A stretch of 48,546 nt of DNA from Xanthobacteraceae bacterium (GTDB taxonomy: Bacteria; Pseudomonadota; Alphaproteobacteria; Rhizobiales; Xanthobacteraceae): positions 1-48,546 of the forward strand of contig JANINJ010000010.1 of the NCBI GenBank assembly GCA_024508855.1, given 5' to 3'. The notes under the pieces were generated by a model. The model was not told the origin of the DNA and searched no databases. It saw only the letters and a list, made by a program, of their open reading frames with translations. Position numbers and translations under genes: made by a program. Positions 21,956-31,334 of this stretch are shown piece by piece (position 1 is the first letter of the stretch; every line of letters begins with the position of its first letter).

Positions 21956-23044
21956 TTATCGAACCCGCTGCATCTTGGCCGAGTACGCCTGAGTGGCATC
22001 TTGCGTACCGATCAGTTGCACCGCGGCCGAATAAAGAAACAAGCCAACGAAAAGGGAACTTGCAACCAGACTGACGCCTTGTGCGTAACGCTTGCTGATG
22101 CGCACCATCGCAGCCAAAGACTTGTCACCCACGTGCTGAATCGTCTTGTCCAGGTCGCGCGTACGTTTGGCGTCCTCGAGGCGATCCATGACGGCGCGCG
22201 AAACAAGTCCCGTGTCGAAGGCTTTCAGGGCTTCGTCGCCTAACTCTTCGATTCGGGGAGTGATCCGATTTAAGTGCCAGCGTAGATACGGCGACGCCTG
22301 TGCGCGGATCTCCTCGCACGCATGGGTAATCGTGAATTTGTTACTCAATAAGCCGGCCAGAGTGGTGAGCAGGACGTTCGATTGTTCCTCTCGGTACGTC
22401 GCCCACGGGAAGACACGATCGGCGATCTGACGGCCACGCCCCGTCCATCGAGACAGCGTGTAATAGTAGGAATACAGTACGGGCGCCACGATGCCCAGGA
22501 CGGGCCAGTTCCGGGCGAACCACAAATCGAAGGCGATCGACGGCTTCGTCCAGGCCGGCCAGAACTCCGCAGGAATCGCGCTCATCAGGTCCGGCCAAAC
22601 CCACAACCCGAGCAGCAGCGATGTCCCGAACACGTTGGCGGCCCCGTGGATCGGCTGCATCAGCGCGGCGCGACTATTCGCCTTCATCTCCTCCAACGTG
22701 CGCTTGATGCGCAGGACGTGTTGAAGAGACTCGACGAGTTCGCCCTTCTGTTCCCCGCCCCAGATAACCATGCGTTCCTCGAAAGGAACCAGGTGACGCA
22801 GCGTATCCGACAGGCTGCGTCCTTCGCTATTCATCTTGTACGCGATTGACGCGTAGGCGGCCGCCAGCCACTTGTTACGTTTCGATTGCCGCTCGGTCCA
22901 TGCGACGAACAGGGCAGAAAGGGTTTCGGCACGCTTGCTGCCGCCGTTTTCCTTGTCCAGCTCCTCGATCATTTTTTCGTACATTTCTTCGCGCGCTTCC
23001 ATGAAAGCGTTCCGGATGCGAAAGCGTCGATAGAGGCTCATCAT
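21956..23044 (-). CDS. pilR: Type IVb pilus inner-membrane platform protein
   Basis: A 362-residue GspF/PilC-family protein. Two duplicated helical domains flank membrane helices at about residues 135-155 (AANVFGTSLLLGLWVW), 180-200 (WPVLGIVAPVLYSYYY) and 330-350 (VSLVASSLFVGLFLYSAAVQ). EERMVIWGGEQKGELVESL is the F-domain loop. It forms the inner-membrane base on which the PilQ ATPase acts. Its ATG overlaps the pilQ stop (ATGA). Slightly short but within range for IncI-type PilR. Confidence 0.88.
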   Translation of the reverse strand: MMSLYRRFRIRNAFMEAREEMYEKMIEELDKENGGSKRAETLSALFVAWTERQSKRNKWLAAAYASIAYKMNSEGRSLSDTLRHLVPFEERMVIWGGEQKGELVESLQHVLRIKRTLEEMKANSRAALMQPIHGAANVFGTSLLLGLWVWPDLMSAIPAEFWPAWTKPSIAFDLWFARNWPVLGIVAPVLYSYYYTLSRWTGRGRQIADRVFPWATYREEQSNVLLTTLAGLLSNKFTITHACEEIRAQASPYLRWHLNRITPRIEELGDEALKAFDTGLVSRAVMDRLEDAKRTRDLDKTIQHVGDKSLAAMVRISKRYAQGVSLVASSLFVGLFLYSAAVQLIGTQDATQAYSAKMQRVR

Positions 23045-24867
23045 GCCGCACGCTCCGCAGCCAGGTGCAGCACGTCCGCCACTTCGACGACCGGGATCTC
23101 GTCGAACGCCTTGCCAAATTCCAGCGGGAGCGCGAGCGGACTGACGATGCCTCGGCTGACGTGATAAAGCGCGTTCTCGAACGACGTCTTGCCCTGCATG
23201 TCGGGGCAGTCAAAACCAGCACGCCGGGTCTGGCGCCACGCAAGCTCGGCCCCCTTGCGGTCGAGATTGCGCAGGCAGTCGAGAAAGGCCTCGGTCGGTT
23301 TGGTGATGATCTCGAAAGCACCGATCCGGCCCCTTTCACCGTTGCTGCTCATACCGTCGAGGGTGCAATGCGGGCATCCGGTTCCACTGGCACAAAACAT
23401 CTTGCGGGTATCGAGTCGCCACTTCGAGCGCAGCAGAGCCAGTTCTTTTTCGGCCATGACATCGTGCGCCGGCAGCTTGCAGTGCTCGCAGAGCGTCGGC
23501 ACCAGATACTGCGACATCGACAACACGAAATTTTCTTCGTCGGCCAACACTTCGGGGTCCATACCGATCCTCGGGTTCATGAGGCGGAACAGCTGGCCGA
23601 CCGCGCTATTGCCGTGCATCGTGACGGCCAGGAGGTGGCCGGTCAGCACGGCGTCGGTGGCCAGGTCCGCACTGGTCCTGTCACGAATTTCGCCGATTGC
23701 GATAACGTCGGGATCCATGCGCATCTGCGTCATGAAAGCCGAGTCGAACAGGACCTTGACGCGTTCGGGCGGATCGTCGGTGTTTCGCTGAATCGAATGG
23801 TGAGCCACGCCGGGGATACGGTTCTCGTTGGGATCCTCGATGGCCATGATTTCCTTCCCGTCGCGCCCGGGAAGGGCCATCAGCATGCGCTGCAGGCTGA
23901 CGGTCTTGCCGGCGCCCGTCGATCCACCGATGATGAGAAAGCCCTTTTTCCGTCGCAACGCCGGCAGAATTTGTTGGTCGATCTGCTCGTCGGTAAAGCC
24001 GGAATCGTGAAGCGTGCCGATCTCTTCGGAACGGGCATCGCTGACGCGGATAACGACCTTGGCGCCGCCAGTGACGGTCTGCGTGGTCAGACGTCCGTGG
24101 ATGGTCCTCTCACCGTCGTTGAAGCGGGTCATGGTGTTAATCGGGCGGTCAAGAGTCCAATCGGAATTCGAGTTCGTGCCGCGAATCGAAAGTGACTGGT
24201 AGCCGGCCGCCAATGCCGCCTTTAGAACCGGGGTATCGAATGTGCGCCACATGCGCGAGATACCGTCGATACGTAGACGAACAGTGCTTCGGCCGCTGTC
24301 GAGGTCCAGCTGGATATGCAGGTCGGAACTGCCCAAGTTCATAGCTCCGCTGAGCAAATCCTTGTAGAGCTGCACGTTGGCTGCGTCCGTATCTACACGC
24401 GCGCCGAGTTGCGATTGCAGTGCGCGTTCAGCCTGTACGTGGATGGCCGCGATAACTTCTTTGGTCGTGGTCTTTTCCGATTCGACGGAAAAATTTTTGG
24501 ACTGTAGCGACGAGATCAAGGCGCCGTGCGCAGGTCCGCCGAAGAACTCCGGTGTTCCCAGGACCATGACAGAACGGTAACTGAGGTCCAGGACGACACA
24601 CTGTTCGTGATCGCGCACCAGGTCCGTCAGAACCCCGCGCCAGAGCGGCAATGTCTTCTCGCTCGTGACTTCGATTGCGGCGTGTTCCTCATGCGCTACT
24701 GAAGGCACGAGCATCGGCCGCGCGGCATCGATCGCGCCTTCCTGGCGGTCGACAACGATCGGCTCCTTACGGCCTGCAGGTTGATGCGCGCGACGCACCC
24801 GAACCGCGTTCGGCATCGTCGTCGGTTTGGTACGTCGAGGAATTTTCGACAACAGTTCCTTGAGCAT
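23041..24867 (-). CDS. pilQ: Type IVb pilus assembly ATPase
   Basis: A 608-residue GspE-family ATPase. Walker A GGSTGAGKT is at residues 314-322, an Asp-box (IMAIEDPNE) and a Walker B/His-box region follow (VIAIGEIRDRTSADLATDAV, then LLAVTMHGNSA). CEHC and GCPHC near the C-terminus form the tetracysteine zinc site of assembly ATPases. The N-terminal ~150 residues are a variable domain. It powers pilin polymerisation in the cytoplasm. No second, retraction-type ATPase is present, as in IncI thin pili. Confidence 0.92.
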   Translation of the reverse strand: MLKELLSKIPRRTKPTTMPNAVRVRRAHQPAGRKEPIVVDRQEGAIDAARPMLVPSVAHEEHAAIEVTSEKTLPLWRGVLTDLVRDHEQCVVLDLSYRSVMVLGTPEFFGGPAHGALISSLQSKNFSVESEKTTTKEVIAAIHVQAERALQSQLGARVDTDAANVQLYKDLLSGAMNLGSSDLHIQLDLDSGRSTVRLRIDGISRMWRTFDTPVLKAALAAGYQSLSIRGTNSNSDWTLDRPINTMTRFNDGERTIHGRLTTQTVTGGAKVVIRVSDARSEEIGTLHDSGFTDEQIDQQILPALRRKKGFLIIGGSTGAGKTVSLQRMLMALPGRDGKEIMAIEDPNENRIPGVAHHSIQRNTDDPPERVKVLFDSAFMTQMRMDPDVIAIGEIRDRTSADLATDAVLTGHLLAVTMHGNSAVGQLFRLMNPRIGMDPEVLADEENFVLSMSQYLVPTLCEHCKLPAHDVMAEKELALLRSKWRLDTRKMFCASGTGCPHCTLDGMSSNGERGRIGAFEIITKPTEAFLDCLRNLDRKGAELAWRQTRRAGFDCPDMQGKTSFENALYHVSRGIVSPLALPLEFGKAFDEIPVVEVADVLHLAAERAA

Positions 24868-24874
24868 GGTCGGC

Positions 24875-25420
24875 CTACTGGGTGGTGAGCGAAAGGGTGA
24901 GGTGGCGCGCGGGTTTCTTTTTCTCGGCCGGCTTCGACAGTTCCACGAAGTGCACGCCGATGTTCATGACCGTCCAACCGCTGGGCGTAACTTGTCCGGA
25001 GACGTACTTGTTGGAACCGTCCTTGTCTGCCAGCTCGGCAAAGCGCGCGCCGGCATTGGTCTTCGCGATGGCCAAAAGACCAGGCACGACCTCGGGCGGC
25101 GGTGCCGGCTTCGCCTTCTTGGGCGGCGCTGTCCCTTTGCCAGCGGTGGCCGCGCCGGCGCCGTTGGTCACGATCTCGGTGGAAGGAACGATCGTCATAC
25201 CTGGCGGGACTGTAGGCGCTGCCGGTTTGGTCTCATCCGCAATGCGCTTCTGACGTGCTTGAGCGCTCAGCTCACCGATCGTAAGGGGCGCGGGTGCAGG
25301 CGCGGGAGCGGTCACGGGCGTCGCAACCGGAACCGATGGCTTGTTGGCTGCTGCAGGTGCCGCGTGCACGATCGACGACGCAGCCAGCAGCAGGGCCAGG
25401 CCAGATTTATTTACGTTCAT
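24875..25420 (-). CDS. pilP: Type IVb pilus biogenesis protein PilP
   Basis: A 181-residue periplasmic protein with signal peptide MNVNKSGLALLLAASSIVHA, an Ala/Pro-rich linker, and a C-terminal part (GSNKYVSGQVTPSGWTVMNI) typical of PilP, which links the inner-membrane platform to the secretin. ATG at 25420 is chosen for TGGAG 6 bp upstream; it overlaps the end of pilO by 14 bp. Confidence 0.82.
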   Translation of the reverse strand: MNVNKSGLALLLAASSIVHAAPAAANKPSVPVATPVTAPAPAPAPLTIGELSAQARQKRIADETKPAAPTVPPGMTIVPSTEIVTNGAGAATAGKGTAPPKKAKPAPPPEVVPGLLAIAKTNAGARFAELADKDGSNKYVSGQVTPSGWTVMNIGVHFVELSKPAEKKKPARHLTLSLTTQ

Positions 25421-26789
25421 AGATAACTCCATCAGCGTCGAATTTCATTTGCTTGTCCGCGGTCACTTTGAGCGTCACCCTTTCGACGGTCACGCTGTCA
25501 GGCAGGTTGGCGTCACCCTTTTCCGCCGACTTGTCGAAACCTTCCGAGAGGTCCCAATACGTATCCTTGATGCGCCAGTTCGTCGCCCAGGTGGCGTCCG
25601 GAAGTTCGGCGGCGTCGCGCTCCTGCAGGCCGGGCACAATGCCGACGATATGCGGCGCCGCGTCCAACTCGGGATGAAACTTCACGATCCAATAGGACTG
25701 CCACTGACTGAACTGCTTCAAAAGAAATTCCCGTGTGGTGGGCCATGCGTCGCGCGCCGGCAGCGGGGTTTTGCTCAACTTGAACGGAAGTGCATGGGTG
25801 GCCGACAGCCCGCTCGGATCGAACGTGATTTCGCCCCACTCCTTCGGCGCCGCGTCGGCAAAGCCGCGGTTGGTCCCGAGATTTCTTTTGTTTGCCCAGG
25901 TCGCCACGCACCCCGCCGTACTAGCGGTGCATTCGATCTGCTCCAGTTCCCAACCGACGCGACGAATCGCGAATCCGGCCAAGTTGGCGCGCATCTCCGC
26001 GAACGCGGCATTTGCGCGCACAACGGGTTGATCGAGGATCTGTGCGACGGCGGCCGTGTAAAGGGCCGGAATGTTCCGCGCGGCTTGCGCCCGGCGCGCA
26101 CGCTCCGCCTCTTCTTTCCGTGCGTTGTCCCATGCGACATACCCCCACACGAGGCCAGAACATGCGGCAACTGCGCCGAGAACCATGAAGACCCGGCCGT
26201 ACATGCTCGGCTCGAGGGTCTTCACCGGAACAGCCTTGTTCGCCTTCGACGGCAAGAAGTCGTCCCAGGTGTATTGCTGTGCGACGCGGCCTAGCGTGTA
26301 CGACGTGCCCACGGTCGTGTACTTGGCTTTGGCCTTCGAGCAGCGCTCAATGAAGGCCGCTATATGCTTCTGATAGCCGGTCTTGTTGACGTAATCGTCG
26401 ATGACGATGTTGCCGTTCAAGAGACCGACCACGACCATCTCGCTCTGCGCCGCCTTTTTCGCGGATCCTGCCGGGGTTTCGCTTTCCTCGGTAGGATCGT
26501 CGGCGATGGGTTCTTCCATCACGATCCAAACGGTCTGTCCGGCCAGCTGCGGATGGTTCGCCATCAGCGCCGCGCCCGAGAGCGTCTTGATGTTCGGTAA
26601 TGGGGTGAAGTCGTCCTTGGAAACCCCGATGTACTCGGTCATATTCCGTTTGAAGGACGCCTGCCACCGATTGCCCTGCCCCAGCAGTTCGGACAGCTTG
26701 GCCCCCTTCGACTCGACCGAATCGAGGGCCACCCATGCGAAGCCGAACGCGAGTGCAATGGAATCGTTAATTGCGAGCCGCTTCGACAT
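25407..26789 (-). CDS. pilO: Type IVb pilus protein PilO
   Basis: A 460-residue PilO2-type protein. A cytoplasmic N-terminal domain of about 200 residues (a vestigial actin-like region) is followed by one membrane helix at about 203-222 (VFMVLGAVAACSGLVWGYVAW), a coiled-coil stretch with alternating charges (KEEAERARRAQAARN) and a periplasmic domain with two cysteines (ECTASTAGC). This is the architecture of the IncI-type PilO that holds the platform in the inner membrane. It lies 1 bp after the pilN stop. Confidence 0.85.
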   Translation of the reverse strand: MSKRLAINDSIALAFGFAWVALDSVESKGAKLSELLGQGNRWQASFKRNMTEYIGVSKDDFTPLPNIKTLSGAALMANHPQLAGQTVWIVMEEPIADDPTEESETPAGSAKKAAQSEMVVVGLLNGNIVIDDYVNKTGYQKHIAAFIERCSKAKAKYTTVGTSYTLGRVAQQYTWDDFLPSKANKAVPVKTLEPSMYGRVFMVLGAVAACSGLVWGYVAWDNARKEEAERARRAQAARNIPALYTAAVAQILDQPVVRANAAFAEMRANLAGFAIRRVGWELEQIECTASTAGCVATWANKRNLGTNRGFADAAPKEWGEITFDPSGLSATHALPFKLSKTPLPARDAWPTTREFLLKQFSQWQSYWIVKFHPELDAAPHIVGIVPGLQERDAAELPDATWATNWRIKDTYWDLSEGFDKSAEKGDANLPDSVTVERVTLKVTADKQMKFDADGVIYERK

Positions 26790-26790
26790 A

Positions 26791-28443
26791 TCAGAGGGTG
26801 CGAACGTAAGGGGTGACGAGGATGATCTGCATTTCGCGCTGGTGATCTCCGCTGCCGCTTGCTCCCAGCAGGCCGGTCTTGCGCGTGTGCTGGTAATTGC
26901 TGGTGTTCGTGCTCGTCAGCATCAGGGTTTCGCCTGCCTTGACCGCAACCGATGGCGCCTTCGTGTCGACGTGCGTATTCGGGAGTTGGATTTGTTGGAA
27001 CGTGTCACCCGATCCGCTCGAGGCCGTGCCGAAGGCGCCACGCTTCTGACTTTGGTCGATCACCATGTCGATCGATACCGTTCCGTCGTCATAGGCTTTT
27101 GGCAGCATATTCAGGAAGAAGCCGGTCGTAAGGGTCGCCGGCTTGAGACCAGGCACACCCGCACTGCCGGCCCCGAGCGCGCCGCCAGCAGCCGGCGTGG
27201 TTTCGGCCAGGTAGGTGTCGGTATCGAAAGCGGCAACCGGGATCGCGCGGCCGTTCATTACCGGATAGGTTTGGGTTTCGTCGGAAACGATCGTGCCGAG
27301 CTGGTTGATTGCCTGGATCAGTCCCTGCGTGCCGTGCCAACGCGATTGGGTATCCAAGACCTGATAACCGAGGCCGCCCGAATCGCCGCCGACGAGCGAA
27401 CTGGGTGACGTGAAATTCAGTTGATACTTCGGTGCCCCGCCTGCCAGCAACGCCGTGTAGGCCGCCTGGAAATTTGCGCCGGCCGCGCTCGTGTCGTCGT
27501 ACGCTACGCGCATGATCCGCAGGGAGAGCGTGATGATGCGGTTGTGCACCTGATTCGCACGGCTGACGATGTGTTCTGCTTCCTCTACGTCATCACGCGT
27601 GCCACGTACGATAATGGAGTTCGTACTGATGTCGGGAACGACCCGCGCTTGTGGCGACACGACAGCCTTGATCGCAGCTTCCAGCGAAGCCCACGCGGAA
27701 AACTTGGCGGTGGTATTGGATCCCGTGCTGGACGTGTACGCGCCGGATTCGGAGCTTGCGCCGCTACCCCCGCTATTGCCGCCACCCGTCCCTGTGGACG
27801 CCTGCGTGCCTTTGCGAAGGTCGGTGTGCAGGTCGACGTCGCCAGTGTTCAGCTTGACTTCAAAAACCTTCGTCACGTAGCGGTAGATCGAAAAGCCCTT
27901 GTTGGGATCGAACTCCCAATTAACGTTGAGCTGGGCGCAAATCGTGTCGAGATAGTCCTTCAAAGAACCATCGAAATCGGTCGGCAGGCTAGTATCGCCA
28001 TCGGGCACGGTGGCCGACAGCAAATTGCTGACCTTCGCGGCGGCCGCCGGCACACCGGCCGCATTTACCGAACCGCCCTCCGGCCCGCGCCAGTAGACAT
28101 CGGGATTGATGCGCACGGGGAAGCGGGTGAGTTTCTGAATGTTTTTCGCTGCCGTGGCCAGGTTGACACGCTGCGGCAACTGAAAGCCCAGCTCGTTGAT
28201 TCCAGGTGGGAGCACCGCGTTGTTGACGATCGCAGCGGAGGCCGTGCCCACGTAGACCGCGTGAATGCGCTTGTACAGCGGATTTTTTTGCGGCCGGATA
28301 TTGGACTGCTGTTTGGCGATCTCATGGTTGATCTCGCCTTGCAGAGCAACAGCGTTCTTGTTCACGTCATCGTGCGTGACTGCGCAGCCGGACAGGACGG
28401 CCACGGACGCAGCCAGGACCGACAGGGTGAAGATGCGCATCAT
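26791..28443 (-). CDS. pilN: Type IVb pilus secretin
   Basis: A 550-residue outer-membrane secretin lipoprotein. The signal MMRIFTLSVLAASVAVLSGC carries the lipobox LSGC (Cys20). N-domains (NLATAAKNIQKLTRFPVRIN) and the secretin core with KLNTGDVDLHTDL, VVPDISTNSIIVRGTRDDVE and a C-terminal VAVKAGETLMLTS beta-lip are recognisable. A Ser/Gly-rich loop (STGTGGGNSGGSGASS) separates the domains. It forms the pore for the pilus. ATG at 28443 follows GGAGGAAAAACA; the longer frame start lies in the upstream gene. Confidence 0.92.
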   Translation of the reverse strand: MMRIFTLSVLAASVAVLSGCAVTHDDVNKNAVALQGEINHEIAKQQSNIRPQKNPLYKRIHAVYVGTASAAIVNNAVLPPGINELGFQLPQRVNLATAAKNIQKLTRFPVRINPDVYWRGPEGGSVNAAGVPAAAAKVSNLLSATVPDGDTSLPTDFDGSLKDYLDTICAQLNVNWEFDPNKGFSIYRYVTKVFEVKLNTGDVDLHTDLRKGTQASTGTGGGNSGGSGASSESGAYTSSTGSNTTAKFSAWASLEAAIKAVVSPQARVVPDISTNSIIVRGTRDDVEEAEHIVSRANQVHNRIITLSLRIMRVAYDDTSAAGANFQAAYTALLAGGAPKYQLNFTSPSSLVGGDSGGLGYQVLDTQSRWHGTQGLIQAINQLGTIVSDETQTYPVMNGRAIPVAAFDTDTYLAETTPAAGGALGAGSAGVPGLKPATLTTGFFLNMLPKAYDDGTVSIDMVIDQSQKRGAFGTASSGSGDTFQQIQLPNTHVDTKAPSVAVKAGETLMLTSTNTSNYQHTRKTGLLGASGSGDHQREMQIILVTPYVRTL

Positions 28444-28991
28444 TGTTTTTCCTCCAGTGGGCATTTGTCGTCTCGGTGCACGATCAGCAAAACGCGGTTG
28501 TCGTACTCGCATGCGCGCAGCGGATAGCTCGATTCACTTAAGCTGGTCATCAGCTTGAACATGACATCGCTGATCGGACCGGTGTAATCGCCTTCGACGG
28601 GAACCGGAAAGTCCTTTTGCGCCTCGTAGGCCAGCTGCATCCCGGTCTCCTTGAGCCAGCGTTTCACGCCGAGACGCACCGTGACGTCGGTGAACTTGAG
28701 ACGATAGGTCCGGACTTGCTGCGCAGGATCCGCAGCCGTGTGCGCCGGCAGGATTGCTACAGACTGCACGGCCGGCGCGATCGAGGCGACAGGACGGGCT
28801 GGCTCAACTTGCTGAACGATCGCGGCGGCCGCGGCCTGGTTCATCATTGCGCAGTCGGCCGTGTTGCCAGCGGACGGGGTTTTTGGTTCGTACTTGCCGG
28901 TCTGCTTGTTCTGTACACATACCGTTCCGGCCGATGCCGAAACCGTAGAGACGGCAAGTGCCAGCGCGATCAGATATTGATCGGTTCTCAT
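28440..28991 (-). CDS. pilL: TcpQ/PilL-type pilus protein
   Basis: A 183-residue secreted protein (signal MRTDQYLIALALAVSTVSASA). The C-terminal domain (RLGVKRWLKETGMQLAYEAQ, PVPVEGDYTGPISDVMFKLM) matches the TcpQ/PilL C-terminal pattern, which binds and helps place the secretin. The lipobox usual in PilL is not seen. A Cys near each end (CEYDNRVLLIVHRDDKC) could form a disulphide. RBS AAGGGAACC precedes the ATG; the stop overlaps the pilN start. Confidence 0.78.
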   Translation of the reverse strand: MRTDQYLIALALAVSTVSASAGTVCVQNKQTGKYEPKTPSAGNTADCAMMNQAAAAAIVQQVEPARPVASIAPAVQSVAILPAHTAADPAQQVRTYRLKFTDVTVRLGVKRWLKETGMQLAYEAQKDFPVPVEGDYTGPISDVMFKLMTSLSESSYPLRACEYDNRVLLIVHRDDKCPLEEKQ

Positions 28992-29014
28992 GGTTCCCTT
29001 TCAGAGAGAGACGA

Positions 29015-29692
29015 CTACTTTTGTGGGGTGTGGTCTTTGTTCGACGTGATGAGGGGCTTGATCACGATCAGCTTGCGCGTCAGGTTCGCCGTGATGTCCA
29101 GCCCGGAGTCGATCCCGCTCTTGCCCAGCGCGTCGGCCCAGTGTTCGCGCTCGTCGTAGCGCAGCATCGAATCCACGTTGACCTCTGCGTCGGTGAAGAC
29201 CTTGTAGTCGGTGGGGACGTGCTTTTCGATGATCTCGGCCAGGCTGGTTTCAAACGCCTTGACCAACATGGCTTTCTTGTAGAGGTTGGCGTCCATCTCC
29301 AAGCTGACCGCGGCCATCGCCTTACCCATCGCTTCCATCCACGGCAGGGATGGATCGTAGGTCAGAACGGTCTTACCGTTGACCTCGGGATTCAGCTTTA
29401 CCTTGTATTCCCGTGGCACGTAGCGGGCGATTGCCTCGGCCACGGTGAGCTGCACGGGCGGCAGCTTGACGCCGCCTGGCGGCGCGTTCTTGTCGACGCG
29501 TACCAGGGGAGGATTGAGCTTGTTGAAGTAGGAAATTACCCGCTGAGCGTCGCGGATCTGGGCCCGCGCGTCAGTGCTGGATTCTTCCGGCGCCGCTGCC
29601 TGCGCCTTAGCAGGCACTGGCAGGGCGAGATAGCCGGACAGGAGCCCGACCATGCACAGCAGACAAATATTTTTACCTTGGTTCGTTCTCAT
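29015..29692 (-). CDS. Secreted pilus-operon protein with two tandem TcpQ-like modules
   Basis: A 225-residue protein with a signal peptide (MRTNQGKNICLLCMVGLLSG onward, cleavage near AKA). Two ~65-residue modules repeat: VAEAIARYVPREYKVKLNPE to KAMLVKAF, and LAEIIEKHVPTDYKVFTDAE to RKLIVIKP, each with the order helix, VPxxYKV strand, a variable segment, a W-x-x-A/E-A-L/M-G-K helix and a closing strand. The order resembles the single TcpQ-like domain of the next gene. It could assist the secretin. ATG at 29692 is used; TTG two codons earlier is possible. It overlaps the upstream gene by 20 bp. Confidence 0.6.
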   Translation of the reverse strand: MRTNQGKNICLLCMVGLLSGYLALPVPAKAQAAAPEESSTDARAQIRDAQRVISYFNKLNPPLVRVDKNAPPGGVKLPPVQLTVAEAIARYVPREYKVKLNPEVNGKTVLTYDPSLPWMEAMGKAMAAVSLEMDANLYKKAMLVKAFETSLAEIIEKHVPTDYKVFTDAEVNVDSMLRYDEREHWADALGKSGIDSGLDITANLTRKLIVIKPLITSNKDHTPQK

Positions 29693-29990
29693 CGCCAAAC
29701 TTCATATCGAGCAGTAGGCGCCCTTTGAACTTGTACACATCGCGAGCGTGGCGCATGAAACGGTCCAGACTGGACCATTCACGCGGCTTCTTCCGGAACG
29801 TGATCAGCAAACATTCCTGGGGATCCCATGTGCCTTTCACATGCACACGGTAGGCGGTTTTGTCATCGTCGCTCGGCACAGCTTCGAGCCTCAGTTGTTT
29901 GACCGCATTGACCAGGCAGTATTTGATGAGATCGTTTTCTGTCACGGTTGTAGCCTGTTGAATCTCGCGTTGTCCTCTTTTCGGGCACAT
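29673..29990 (-). CDS. First gene of the pilus operon, unknown function
   Basis: A 105-residue soluble, basic protein (MCPKRGQREIQQATTVTEND at the start; later FRKKPREWSSLDRFMRHARD). No membrane segment or known motif. ATG at 29990 follows AGGAAATC 8 bp upstream; the ATG at 30014 lacks a site. A cytoplasmic regulator or PilM-like accessory is possible by position only. Confidence 0.6.
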   Translation of the reverse strand: MCPKRGQREIQQATTVTENDLIKYCLVNAVKQLRLEAVPSDDDKTAYRVHVKGTWDPQECLLITFRKKPREWSSLDRFMRHARDVYKFKGRLLLDMKFGDENEPR

Positions 29991-30014
29991 TAAAAGATTT
30001 CCTATGAAAAACAT

Positions 30015-30242
30015 ATTATTCTAAAACGCAACTTTTAACAATAGCAAAATGATGTATTTTGCTCGCGCAAAGTTATGCGTAACGTAAAAGCGACAGACGA
30101 TACTTCGCTTGCCGCTGCCGCGCTCAACAGGACACGCGGGGGCTTACTAAACGTATACAACGAGAAACTAATGTTGCGGCAGAGCAAATTTACCTAAGTT
30201 CGCATATCTACGAACACAATTTGCCGCCAATGTAATGTTGCT
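30015..30242. promoter_or_regulatory. Intergenic region with the pilus operon promoter area
   Basis: 228 bp between virB11 and the pilus operon, AT-rich, without a gene. It holds the motif AAAACGCAA (30023-30031), which recurs upstream of virB2 and of the kikA-like gene, a hairpin TTCG-CATATCTA-CGAA near 30200-30217, and arms TTGCGGC/GCCGCCAA further out. No clear -35/-10 pair stands out. Confidence 0.5.
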
Positions 30243-31334
30243 TTAACCCAACAAAGAACGCGTGTACATCGGGTCATAGTATATGGAAGGGACATGACGC
30301 CCTTTCACTTTATCCCGATCCAGCTGAATAACAACGTTTAACGCGGTGTAAAGGAGCTGCAGCACGGTATCCATGCCCAGCCCTTGCCCTTCCGGCGATT
30401 TACGGACCAGGTATGCGAGGCGTAACAGCGCCTGCTTGGGGGACCCCGAGTGAGTTGTAGTGATGCCGCCAGGATGGCCGCTGGTGATGACGTCGCTCAG
30501 GTAGGTCATAGCTTCCGGACCGCGAAGCTCGGCCATGATGATGCGTGTCGGAGTTTTGCGCATCGACGAGTGCAACAGATCGAAGGCAAGAGCGCCGTCG
30601 TCGCTCTCGTTCTTTTTGTAGAACAGATGGTTGTGGTTCGGGTGGTTCGGCAACGGCATCTCGTGCGAATCCTCGACGGTGACAATCCGGTCGGCCGGAT
30701 CAATCAGTTCGATGAGGGCGCGAGTGTAGGTTGTCTTGCCCGTTCCTGTCGCGCCCGAGATGACGATGTTTTGATAGGTCTGGACGGAACGCTCGACGAA
30801 ATTGGCGAAGTTTCCTGCCTTGGCAAGCTCCCAAAGTTCGCGTTCGTCCTCGGTCAGCTCGGCCATCAATCGCTCACGGTCCGTGGCCGACAGCGACAGC
30901 GAATACACGTGCCTGGTGTGCTTGTAGTAGCCGCCGTCGACAAGAGCCGCGTGAGGAATGGCCGCGGCCGCGTGCTTACGGATGTTGAGATACCGAGTGT
31001 GTTCGGGACAGCTTGGCGGATGCGTCATCTCGACACGTTCGCCGCTCGGTAGCGTAGTCGACAAGCTCGTGTGCTTCCGGTCATACGCCTTCGTCGCATA
31101 GTTGGCCAAGCGCGCGCCGATCGATTCCAGAAACGCTAGGTCGACTTCCGGTGCGGGGATTGGCTCCCAGTTTCCGCCTTTCATCACCCAAAGCGTACCT
31201 GGATCATTGACCGCGATTTCATTCACGTCCGGATCCAGAAGTTGAGGTTTCAGCGGAGCCGCACGTTCCCAAAATGCGTCAAGCTTATCTTGGCGGGCGG
31301 CGTCTTCCCTGCCCCACTTGCTATCGTCTGCCAT
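30243..31334 (-). CDS. virB11: VirB11 secretion ATPase
   Basis: A 363-residue hexameric traffic ATPase. Walker A GATGTGKT is at residues 194-201, the Asp box VTVEDSHEMPL follows, then Walker B IIMAELRGPEAMTYL and the His box GGITTTHSGSP. The N-terminal domain is typical. It switches the channel between pilus building and DNA transfer together with VirB4 and the coupling protein. The start shares one base with the virB10 stop. It is the last gene of the virB operon. Confidence 0.95.
   Translation of the reverse strand: MADDSKWGREDAARQDKLDAFWERAAPLKPQLLDPDVNEIAVNDPGTLWVMKGGNWEPIPAPEVDLAFLESIGARLANYATKAYDRKHTSLSTTLPSGERVEMTHPPSCPEHTRYLNIRKHAAAAIPHAALVDGGYYKHTRHVYSLSLSATDRERLMAELTEDERELWELAKAGNFANFVERSVQTYQNIVISGATGTGKTTYTRALIELIDPADRIVTVEDSHEMPLPNHPNHNHLFYKKNESDDGALAFDLLHSSMRKTPTRIIMAELRGPEAMTYLSDVITSGHPGGITTTHSGSPKQALLRLAYLVRKSPEGQGLGMDTVLQLLYTALNVVIQLDRDKVKGRHVPSIYYDPMYTRSLLG

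Noticed and set aside
23065-24195. 376-residue + strand frame
   Set aside because: Antisense to pilQ, which has intact ATPase motifs.
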